Below are positions 1 through 8,203 of a stretch of 37,878 nucleotides of DNA, one piece after another. Positions within the stretch are counted from its first letter, which is position 1. The number at the start of each line of letters is the position of its first letter. A model generated the notes under the pieces. That model was not told where the DNA came from, did not search any database, and was given only the letters and a program-made list of their open reading frames with translations. The translations under genes and the position numbers were made by a program. Origin of the DNA: Euryarchaeota archaeon TMED99 (lineage in GTDB: Archaea > Thermoplasmatota > Poseidoniia > Poseidoniales > Poseidoniaceae); contig NHFA02000052.1 in assembly GCA_002170315.2 (NCBI GenBank), positions 12,553 to 50,430 on the forward strand, given 5' to 3'.

Positions 1-75
1 ATGGGCGGAGTTTGGTCCAGAGTTCGTAAGCCAGAAGATAAGAAAGAAGGCCATGTAGCACCTACAGCGATTTGA
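1..75 (+). CDS. C-terminal tail of an upstream protein (partial, 5' cut by window)
   Basis: Frame 1 is open from the window edge to a TGA at 73-75 and reads as a basic/acidic tail ending HVAPTAI. Codon choice (GAA, GAT, AAA, CCA) resembles real genes nearby. Frame 2 is also open, to a TAG at 56-58, so the frame is not certain. No function can be given from 24 residues. It would be the end of a gene just upstream of the large surface protein, in the same direction. Confidence 0.3.
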   Translation: MGGVWSRVRKPEDKKEGHVAPTAI

Positions 76-90
76 TTCCGGTAGAGAGTC

Positions 91-100
91 TCTTAAACTA
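91..100 (+). promoter_or_regulatory. TATA-like box of the 1366-aa surface protein
   Basis: The stretch TCTTAAACTA is centred about 23 nt before the ATG at 119, and no Shine-Dalgarno site lies in front of that ATG. Archaeal TATA boxes sit about 25 nt before transcription start, so the message would begin at or near the start codon (leaderless). Inferred from sequence only. Confidence 0.35.
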
Positions 101-118
101 TCACGGAATCGCTTGTTT

Positions 119-3100
119 ATGCCCTCTTCTCCAAGAACTACAAATCCAGGTAAAACCAACGCCCTGCTGTTGGCCTTGATGCTTGTCTTTACTACCATCA
201 CTCTTGTTGCTCCAACCGCTTCAGCAATCGGTCCAAACCAAAACGATTTTGCAACATCTATGGATTTACCTGACAACATGTCTGGAATAAATTCATCCTT
301 TGTCGCTAACCTTACAGGATTTGCTCCTGTGTTTTTCTCTGACTTCGGAGAATTCGATGTCAATGATGATGAAGATTGGGTCGCAATAAACCTTTCAGCG
401 AATGAAGGAATAGCGCTGGAACTTTCCTTTAACACAACATACACTTCTGCAAATGGTTCTACATACACAAACGATTTTGACATTGCAATCTTCGATGTAA
501 ATGGAAATATGATGGATTCTTCATACATGTTTAACCCCGAATCGGTAAGCACGAATAATTCAGCTACCGCACATGGAGGAACTGTTTATGTCCAAATGTA
601 TCGCTATGATGGATATGGTTTCTATACTCTTGACTTCTGGACTTTCAGCACCTCTTCTGGCAACGGCACTGGCGGGGGCAATGGAACATCACCGCCATCA
701 AACTGTGCTGGGTCCGGACTTCTCGTTTCGGATATTCTTGAATCAAACGATGCCACATCGACTGCCACACAAGCCTCGATGCTGCCGCTTTCATGCACTG
801 ATTTGACGATTCATAACTCACTGGACACTGATTATTTTGAAGTCGATATGATCACAGGTGTGACCTATTATGCAAACATTACCTTTAACGGTGCGAATGG
901 TGATATCGATACCGAATGGACAAGTGCAGCAGGTGCTTATCTCTCAAGCTCGGGCTCGACAGGGAACATTGAATCGATGACTGTTCTCTCCTCCACGAAT
1001 CAAACGACGTATTTGCGTGTTTATGGATACAGTGGCGCCACCAATGTCTATGACATTTCAATCACAACAAATCTGCCTGGAGGCGGGCAAACGTTTGAAT
1101 CGGTCGATGTGTCGATGAACACTACAACTGATTCACTACTCGAGTTCTCAGGGTTAACCGTCGGAAATTCGTATGCTTACAATTATTCAAGCGCTCAGTT
1201 TTTCATTAGTTCACCAGATAACTGGTCTGCTTCCACAAACGGAACCCTGAATGCAACAGCAACGACGATGACGGTGAATGCAACACTACCAAACCCCGTT
1301 ATGGTAGAATCAGAATATTGCTCTGTATCAGTATTGAAGGATACAACTGGCGCTATGCTTGACGAAGATTACGACTGCATATACATCGAAATGCTTGAAA
1401 TCGATGTCACCTCATCGACGACTGGTGAAATCTATGCATCGAATCTCACCATGTATACCGATTACACAATTTGGTGGCTTGTCTATGATGTGGTTGAATT
1501 CGACAACAACTTCACCAATTCTATGGACGTCGATGTAGCACTATCTGCATCCGTTGTTGACCAAGTGAATGTTACCTTCTCTACCGATACAGTCACCGAT
1601 AAATCTTGGCAGATTACATGGAATGGGCCGACGACCATGAACGATCATGGATTTGTTGCGTTCCTTTCCTTCAACAACACACAAGTCAATTTAACTTCAA
1701 ATGCAGGCGCAATTGGAATCCACAATGATGAGTTCATTCCTCAATTACCTACAATGCTCATCGACTCGTATTCGACCAGTCCAACTTCTGCAACCAATGA
1801 TGTCATGGTCAAAGGCAGCGACTTGGTTACTGGAGACCAATACAAATACCAAATTTTAGTTACCGATGCTGCTGGTGCTTCACTTGCATCTTCTGCTCTC
1901 ACGAATTTCACTGCGACTGCCCAAAATATGAGTATGCAAACCTTCACTTACGCAACACCAAACATGAGTGGAATCTACTGTGTGGTTGTCAATCTGTATT
2001 CTGATGTCAATGTCCAATTGATTGGTGACAGTGATTGCTTCTCTTTGACGCTTGATGATGATAACGATGGTGTTGCCAATGAGTATGACCTGTGTGCGAA
2101 CACGACTGCTGGTGCAACTGTAGATATGGATGGATGCGAACTTTCTCAGAAAGACTCCGATGGTGATGGTTACAACGACCTCATCGATGCATTTCCTACC
2201 GACAGCAGCCAATACTCTGACCTCGATGGAGATGGATACGGAGATAATGCTACTGGCAATTCACCCGATGCATTCCCGTTAGACAGTTCACAATGGGATG
2301 ACCAAGATGGAGACGGATATGGAGATAATCCGAATGGCAATTCATCTGATGCGTTCCCTTACGACCCGACCCAGTGGTCTGACCAAGATGGTGATGGTTA
2401 CGGAGATAATTCTGCAGGCAATTATGCAGACGAATACCCAGCAGACCCGACACAATGGGAAGATTCTGATGGAGATGGATATGGAGATAATCCAACTGGA
2501 AACAACGGTGACGCTTTCCCTGCTGACTCAAGCCAATGGGCTGACCAAGACGGTGATGGATATGGAGACAACCCAACTGGAACATCTCCTGATGAATTCC
2601 CGAACGACTCCACGCAATGGCAAGATTCCGATGGTGACGGATACGGAGATAATCCAACTGGAAACAACGGTGACGCATTCCCAACTGATTCAACACAATG
2701 GTTTGACCAGGATGGAGATGGCTATGGTGACAATCAAGCCGGTAACGACCCCGACGCCTTCCCAATGGATGGCACACAATGGCAAGATGCAGATGGTGAT
2801 GGTTACGGTGACAATCAAAACGGAAACTCTGCCGACCGATTCCCTGCTGAACCAACTCAATGGTTCGATGATGACGGTGACGGCTATGGAGATAATCCAA
2901 ATGGAGACACTCCTGACCAATGCCTCAATACTCCTGCTGGACAAACTGTCGATTCGAAAGGATGCAGTGCTCAACAGAAAGACGATGACCTTGATGGAGT
3001 AACCAACGACCTGGATGCTTGCCCAACAACACCAGCTGGTGAAACCGTTGATGACACTGGATGTTCCGGTTCTCAAGAAGATGGTGATAACGACGGAGTC

Positions 3101-4219
3101 ATGGATGCGTTTGACGCTTGTCCTATGACCCCATTGGGTTCCGCAGTTGATGCTGCTGGATGTGCAGATACCCAACGTGACACCGATGGAGACTCCATCA
3201 ATGACCAACTGGATGAATGCCCTTCGACACCACCCGGTTCGATGGTAAATGGCGTAGGATGTTCGGCTGCTGAGCGTGACACCGATGAAGATGGAGTCAA
3301 CGACATGGATGATTTGTGTCAAACGACTGCTGTTGGAGAGCAAGTCGATGAGAATGGATGTTCTGATGCACAACGTGATGATGACAACGATGCAATATGG
3401 AACAGTGACGATGAGTGTCCAGATACCGAAATAGGCCAAATAACCGACTCAACTGGATGTGCTGAAAATCAAATTGATGACGATGGAGACATGATCGACA
3501 ACACGATTGACTCGTGTCCAGCGACTCCTCAGGGTGAACAAGTCAACAACAGAGGTTGTGCAGACTCTCAACTCGACACCGATAACGATAACATCAACAA
3601 CAACAGAGATCTCTGTCCTGATACCGATGAGGAACATGGCGTTGATCTTGACGGCTGTTCGGAATACCAGAAAGACGATGATGAAGATGGTGTGAAGAAT
3701 TTTGACGATGACTGTCCACTCTCACCAATTGGCTCAATTGTGTTTGATGATGGATGTGCTTTGACACAAATGGATACTGACCAAGACGGTATCAATGATG
3801 CAGAAGACGATTTCCCACTCGACCGTAATGAGACGACTGACACCGATGGTGACGGAATCTCAGATACCTATGACTACTATCCTGAAGACCCTACACGTTC
3901 AGAGCAAGCTTCTGAAAGTGGCGGAAATGGTGGCTTAATCATCGCGGTTGTCGCTTTGCTGGTTTTCATTGCCATCGCAGCATTACTCGTTGTTCGAAGA
4001 AATCAAGGTGCCACTGATGCTTCTCCTTTTGCTGAACAACAGTACACTGACTTAGCAACTGATGCAAACATGCAATACCAGGATGTGAAAGAGATTCCTT
4101 CCATTGGACAAGAACCACAACAGTGGGAAGAGAATGGCGTAAACTGGTCAAAGGCAGCTGATGGCTCTCTCTCGTATTACGATGCGGAATCGGGCGCTTG
4201 GATTGCCTATGAACAGTGA
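119..4219 (+). CDS. Large cell-surface protein with PPC-like domains, calcium-binding repeats and C-terminal membrane anchor
   Basis: 1366 aa from the ATG at 119; the ORF-track start is a TTG two codons earlier. A signal peptide lies at about 14-36 (hydrophobic, ending TASA). Residues about 38-180 and 195-325 resemble two bacterial pre-peptidase C-terminal (PPC) beta-domains (DEDWVAI, then a closing Y-x-L pattern). Unassigned beta-rich sequence with many N-x-S/T sites follows. From about 646 to 1262 come acidic thrombospondin-3-like repeats: one 33-residue unit, about eight and a half 27-residue units (DGDGYGDN core), then nine 33-residue units each with two cysteines. Such loops bind calcium in known families and should form a stiff stalk. 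A transmembrane helix at about 1272-1295 is followed by RR and a roughly 70-residue cytoplasmic tail ending in a W/YY/W motif. Likely an adhesin or surface-structure protein; ligand unknown. The ORFs on other frames across the repeats are shadows. Confidence 0.85.
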   Translation: MPSSPRTTNPGKTNALLLALMLVFTTITLVAPTASAIGPNQNDFATSMDLPDNMSGINSSFVANLTGFAPVFFSDFGEFDVNDDEDWVAINLSANEGIALELSFNTTYTSANGSTYTNDFDIAIFDVNGNMMDSSYMFNPESVSTNNSATAHGGTVYVQMYRYDGYGFYTLDFWTFSTSSGNGTGGGNGTSPPSNCAGSGLLVSDILESNDATSTATQASMLPLSCTDLTIHNSLDTDYFEVDMITGVTYYANITFNGANGDIDTEWTSAAGAYLSSSGSTGNIESMTVLSSTNQTTYLRVYGYSGATNVYDISITTNLPGGGQTFESVDVSMNTTTDSLLEFSGLTVGNSYAYNYSSAQFFISSPDNWSASTNGTLNATATTMTVNATLPNPVMVESEYCSVSVLKDTTGAMLDEDYDCIYIEMLEIDVTSSTTGEIYASNLTMYTDYTIWWLVYDVVEFDNNFTNSMDVDVALSASVVDQVNVTFSTDTVTDKSWQITWNGPTTMNDHGFVAFLSFNNTQVNLTSNAGAIGIHNDEFIPQLPTMLIDSYSTSPTSATNDVMVKGSDLVTGDQYKYQILVTDAAGASLASSALTNFTATAQNMSMQTFTYATPNMSGIYCVVVNLYSDVNVQLIGDSDCFSLTLDDDNDGVANEYDLCANTTAGATVDMDGCELSQKDSDGDGYNDLIDAFPTDSSQYSDLDGDGYGDNATGNSPDAFPLDSSQWDDQDGDGYGDNPNGNSSDAFPYDPTQWSDQDGDGYGDNSAGNYADEYPADPTQWEDSDGDGYGDNPTGNNGDAFPADSSQWADQDGDGYGDNPTGTSPDEFPNDSTQWQDSDGDGYGDNPTGNNGDAFPTDSTQWFDQDGDGYGDNQAGNDPDAFPMDGTQWQDADGDGYGDNQNGNSADRFPAEPTQWFDDDGDGYGDNPNGDTPDQCLNTPAGQTVDSKGCSAQQKDDDLDGVTNDLDACPTTPAGETVDDTGCSGSQEDGDNDGVMDAFDACPMTPLGSAVDAAGCADTQRDTDGDSINDQLDECPSTPPGSMVNGVGCSAAERDTDEDGVNDMDDLCQTTAVGEQVDENGCSDAQRDDDNDAIWNSDDECPDTEIGQITDSTGCAENQIDDDGDMIDNTIDSCPATPQGEQVNNRGCADSQLDTDNDNINNNRDLCPDTDEEHGVDLDGCSEYQKDDDEDGVKNFDDDCPLSPIGSIVFDDGCALTQMDTDQDGINDAEDDFPLDRNETTDTDGDGISDTYDYYPEDPTRSEQASESGGNGGLIIAVVALLVFIAIAALLVVRRNQGATDASPFAEQQYTDLATDANMQYQDVKEIPSIGQEPQQWEENGVNWSKAADGSLSYYDAESGAWIAYEQ
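2216..2863 (+). repeat. Eight tandem 81-bp coding repeats (27-aa calcium-binding units)
   Basis: Eight consecutive units of exactly 27 codons share the core DGDGYGDN and end in a QW pair; a ninth begins at 2864 and switches into the next repeat type. The units differ by many synonymous changes, so they are old or maintained at protein level and not a recent DNA expansion. They lie inside the large surface-protein gene. Confidence 0.8.
2921..3811 (+). repeat. Nine tandem 99-bp coding repeats (33-aa Cys-paired TSP3-like units)
   Basis: Nine units of 33 codons follow the 27-residue block, each with the plan C-P-x-T-P-x-G ... G-C ... D-x-D-x-D. Two cysteines per unit suggest one disulphide each, and the Asp clusters suggest calcium binding. 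One lone unit of the same type lies before the 27-residue block (about 2090-2190), so the second repeat type sits nested inside the first. Confidence 0.75.
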
Positions 4220-4257
4220 ACGCAAGACTCATCAGTGACTGCCCAATCCAATGATTG

Positions 4258-4737
4258 ATGTCGCGAAGAGTCATTCTCATGCGTCATGCAAAAAGCGATT
4301 GGAATGATTCCTCGTTAACAGATCATCAACGACCTTTGAACCAAAGAGGAAAGCGCGATGCACCGCGAATGGCAGCGAAATTAGCTGAACTCGGTTGGCA
4401 GCCAAGTAGAGTGCTCACCAGTGATTCACAGCGAACAATGGAGACTTTGAACTTGATGAAGAGTTCATTTGGTGATATATCCTATGAACCTTTGAGTGAA
4501 TTGTATCACCCAACCGTACCAACTCTGTTTACATGCATGGCGTCTTCACAGCCTGAAGAAACGCTGATGGTTCTGGCACACAATCCAGCAACAGAACTTG
4601 CAGTGTATGAACTGACTGGCGAATACCATCCAATGCCGACTGCTGCTTGTGCTCTGTTCATCGAGCAAGGCGGCACTTGGGTATGCCAGAAAATTATGCG
4701 ACCAAAGGAACTCTTTGGTAAGGGCAATCAATCTTGA
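4258..4737 (+). CDS. sixA: SixA-like phosphohistidine phosphatase (histidine phosphatase superfamily)
   Basis: 159 aa from the ATG at 4258; the track's first residue is a TTG. The N-terminal motif MRHAKSDW carries the catalytic Arg9-His10 pair of the superfamily, LTSDSQRTMET follows at about 53-63, and the second catalytic histidine is His108 in LAHNPA. Length and the RHAKSDW signature match SixA-like proteins, which in bacteria remove phosphate from phosphohistidine; the archaeal substrate is not known. It starts 38 nt after the surface protein and ends one base before the convergent peroxiredoxin-like gene. Confidence 0.8.
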   Translation: MSRRVILMRHAKSDWNDSSLTDHQRPLNQRGKRDAPRMAAKLAELGWQPSRVLTSDSQRTMETLNLMKSSFGDISYEPLSELYHPTVPTLFTCMASSQPEETLMVLAHNPATELAVYELTGEYHPMPTAACALFIEQGGTWVCQKIMRPKELFGKGNQS

Positions 4738-4738
4738 A

Positions 4739-5281
4739 TCAATTACCTTTCGCAAAGTCAACCATTCTCTCAATTGGAAGGTGGTCAACAGTATCTCTGC
4801 AATAATGTGCTTCGGCAATTTTACCGTTCTCGTCAATCAGGATATCAACTGGAAGGGTAGAAAGTTTAGGAATTGAAAGCGTCAGTGGAATGTAACCGCG
4901 GACGACCGTTTCCAAGAACGTTAGTGGAGCACGTAAAGGCGCCAACATGACTCTGAAGAAAGACTTCTTTACGCCGTTGTTAAGGAAGTGTTCATAGGTT
5001 TCATCCGCAACCAATGTGAACGGAACTTTGTGCTTTTTCATTCGCTTCTTCAATGCACTCAACTTCGCATCAAAAATACCAACCATGACCGTATCTTCGG
5101 GGAATTCACCCCAACGCTTGACCAGTCGGTGAACCCGAAGGTTACAGAATGGACATGAATCAAAACGGAAAAAGGTCAGAATAACTCGCTTTCCTTTGAA
5201 CGTTGAAAGGTCAAAATCAGTTCCATCTACAGCAGGCAGTACGATTGAAGGTGCATCATCACCAACGCTCAGTTGAGGCAT
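4739..5281 (-). CDS. Peroxiredoxin-like (AhpC/TSA family) redoxin
   Basis: 180 aa, ATG start. The N-terminus GDDAPSIVLPAVDG is typical of AhpC/TSA thioredoxin-fold proteins, and the active-site region FFRFDSCPFCNLRV holds Cys43 and Cys46 as a CxxC pair. Family members reduce peroxides or act as thiol oxidoreductases; the CxxC makes a thioredoxin-like or atypical peroxiredoxin role possible. The stretch after about residue 100 (FFRVMLAPLRAPLTFLE) is unusually hydrophobic and basic and may touch the membrane. It lies 57 nt downstream of gdhA on the same strand and could be co-transcribed with it. The exact substrate cannot be read from sequence. Confidence 0.75.
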   Translation of the reverse strand: MPQLSVGDDAPSIVLPAVDGTDFDLSTFKGKRVILTFFRFDSCPFCNLRVHRLVKRWGEFPEDTVMVGIFDAKLSALKKRMKKHKVPFTLVADETYEHFLNNGVKKSFFRVMLAPLRAPLTFLETVVRGYIPLTLSIPKLSTLPVDILIDENGKIAEAHYCRDTVDHLPIERMVDFAKGN

Positions 5282-5338
5282 GGCGGATGCTACCTCGCAT
5301 GCTTTTATACTGTTTGCTTTAGATGCTCTGAGGCAACA

Positions 5339-6751
<1,413 letters not shown>

Positions 6752-6808
6752 TTACCATGGACAGCATTGCTTAGAGCCATGGTTTGGAGCAAATATGCTT
6801 CTTGCAAA

Positions 6809-7255
6809 TCAAAAAGGACAGACGGTATTGAATCGCTTCAAGCGTTCAAGTCTTCGGACACCGTTTGAATCTGTTTCAGCCATTGCGTGAATCGCTTCTT
6901 CAATCATCGAATGCTGATCTTCTTGCAGCCCGATGAGCGTTCGAAGAACAGTAAGCATAGCCCATTCGTCTTCGGTAATGACTTCATCATCAAGAGCAGC
7001 AATCAATGCTGACTGGTAGGTGATAGCGTCTCCAGTGTGATGGCCAGAGTAGTCAAATTCTGTTCCGTCAAACGGATTTTTCTCCTCGCCCCTCACGACG
7101 GCAAGACAAGATGCGGTATCACTGGGATTGACGCCAAGAGCAACGGCAAGTACATGCAAGATACTCGCTTCATCATCGGTGATGATTGAATCTTCCATTG
7201 CACTGGTAAGTGTTCGTAGGTAAAGGTAGAGTCCTCGGGATGGTTCAAGAGCCAT
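6809..7255 (-). CDS. Small TerB-like helical protein (function unknown)
   Basis: 148 aa, acidic and largely helical. Two internal segments are alike: IITDDEASILHVLAVALGV (about 20-38) and VITEDEWAMLTVLRTLIGL (about 92-110), each a D/E-D-E-x-x-x-L helix, which is the look of TerB/DjlA-type alpha-helical repeats. That assignment rests on pattern only. It is divergent from the ribbon-helix-helix regulator, with a 230-nt shared region holding two dyads, so the two may be linked in regulation. No catalytic motif is visible. Confidence 0.55.
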   Translation of the reverse strand: MALEPSRGLYLYLRTLTSAMEDSIITDDEASILHVLAVALGVNPSDTASCLAVVRGEEKNPFDGTEFDYSGHHTGDAITYQSALIAALDDEVITEDEWAMLTVLRTLIGLQEDQHSMIEEAIHAMAETDSNGVRRLERLKRFNTVCPF

Positions 7256-7313
7256 GTAACGTGCTAAAGTTGCCCGTATTAGAAGGTTCTACTGGGCGCC
7301 TCAAGACGTCGGT

Positions 7314-7380
7314 ATACAATTGTATGACGGCTGAATACGAAATTGTCTACAAAATCACCTCTTGAATGGCATGAAGAGGT
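7314..7380. promoter_or_regulatory. Two dyads in a divergent promoter region (candidate operators)
   Basis: The perfect 12-bp palindrome ATACAATTGTAT lies at 7314-7325, and a 7-bp inverted repeat ACCTCTT...AAGAGGT with a 10-nt spacer lies at 7357-7380. Both fall between the divergent TerB-like gene and the ribbon-helix-helix regulator. Regulators of that class bind short palindromes and often control their own promoter, so these are candidate sites; no direct evidence links them. Confidence 0.3.
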
Positions 7381-7441
7381 TACTGCGAACCGTTTTCCAC
7401 TGTAATCACTTGTAAGTCAATATGTCATCATTTACGCTACA

Positions 7442-7479
7442 TTCATATACCGCCTTACCTACCCAATGGATACGGAGGA
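7442..7479 (+). promoter_or_regulatory. TATA-like box and Shine-Dalgarno site of the ribbon-helix-helix gene
   Basis: TTCATATAC at 7442-7450 would place transcription start near 7472. A strong ribosome site GGAGGA at 7474-7479 then sits 6 nt before the ATG at 7486, leaving a leader of only about 14 nt. This supports the ATG at 7486 as the start. Confidence 0.4.
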
Positions 7480-7485
7480 ATCAAA

Positions 7486-7860
7486 ATGGCAACCCCAAGC
7501 AACCTTGTCTCACTCAGAATAACTGAGGATGAAATAGCACTGCTCGATGCACGAGTCGGTCTTGACGGAGCACGTAACCGCTCCGATGTAATCCGAGCTG
7601 CCATTCAACAATATCTCAAAGGCCAACCCATGCTTACTGGCATGGATTCAGTCCGAATCCCGATCGGCCACGGAGACAAGATGCTCCTTGGCCAACTCTA
7701 CGAACTTCAAGGAACAACTCCTGAAGCAGCAGCCCAGGAAGGGCTTTCACTCTACATAGAACAGGCGATTAAGAGCCGTTCTGAAATGACACAACAACTC
7801 GATGAACTACTGGCGGAAGCCAAGAGTTCAACGATACGACGCGAAGAATACCACGAATGA
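7486..7860 (+). CDS. Ribbon-helix-helix (CopG/NikR-type) transcriptional regulator
   Basis: 124 aa. Residues about 7-44 form the classic ribbon-helix-helix: the strand LVSLRITEDE, a first helix, then RNRSDVIRAAIQQYL, with the R-S-D-V-I-R turn typical of CopG/NikR DNA-binding domains. The remaining 80 residues (GHGDKMLLGQLYELQG ... LYIEQAIK, then a Lys/Glu-rich helical tail) are not a NikR nickel domain, as no metal-binding His/Cys cluster is seen. Such proteins dimerise and insert the strand into the DNA major groove. A perfect ribosome site precedes the ATG. Its target may be its own divergent promoter. Confidence 0.75.
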   Translation: MATPSNLVSLRITEDEIALLDARVGLDGARNRSDVIRAAIQQYLKGQPMLTGMDSVRIPIGHGDKMLLGQLYELQGTTPEAAAQEGLSLYIEQAIKSRSEMTQQLDELLAEAKSSTIRREEYHE

Positions 7861-7899
7861 GTGGGTGAGAGTGCAGGAGGGGATGGAAAATGAATTGGC

Positions 7900-8203
7900 A
7901 AAACGATGTTAGCGAGACTCGGGATGCCACCTTCAACGCCGTACGGGATTTGTCCAAGCCGTATGGATTTGCCGCTTTGCGTCTGCGTGCCCGTCTTGCA
8001 CGCGCTGGACTACAACAAAACCCAACACACCTCCCCTCGAAAGACGGGCGGGGGGACTCAGATTCCACACCAGCTTGCTAAGTTGGTTGGTTCCCACGTG
8101 TCCAGGACCCCCACATACCTGGGCACAATGACTCACAACAGTGCGACCGCTGTCAACTGTTATTTCCCCAATCCTTTAGAGGGGTCGACGCAGAACCCCT
8201 ACT
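7900..8203. ncRNA. GC-rich, hairpin-rich stretch; candidate structured RNA of unknown class
   Basis: About 340 nt between the regulator and the helicase lack a convincing gene. Hand counting gives about 59% G+C over 7981-8100, above the surrounding genes. Hairpins follow one another: 7985-8003 (GCGTGC stem), 8069-8087 (8-bp stem), 8098-8126 (9-bp stem with one wobble), 8137-8161 (AACAGT stem) and 8180-8200 (AGGGGT/ACCCCT). An imperfect direct repeat, GCCGTACGGGATTTG then GCCGTATGGATTTG, lies at about 7938-7971. Strand cannot be decided. I could not match it to RNase P, SRP RNA or tRNA. A 63-codon ORF at 7890-8081 with a fair Shine-Dalgarno site overlaps it, but its codon use (CGG, CTG, TTG) is unlike its neighbours, so it is a weaker explanation. 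Confidence 0.35.

Noticed and set aside
2216-3811. Possible CRISPR or tandem DNA satellite because of regular spacing
   Set aside because: The repeats are in-frame codons with synonymous variation and no conserved repeat/unique spacer alternation.
2250-3843. Several long ORFs on other frames and on the minus strand across the repeat region (for example 2298-3002 plus, 2690-3439 minus)
   Set aside because: They arise from the periodic 81- and 99-bp coding repeats; the peptides are low-complexity and lack start signals, while the plus-strand reading has clear domains.
7890-8081. 63-codon ORF after the ribbon-helix-helix gene as a toxin partner
   Set aside because: It has a fair ribosome site but unusual codon use, no recognisable family, and overlaps hairpins better explained by RNA structure; kept only as an alternative.
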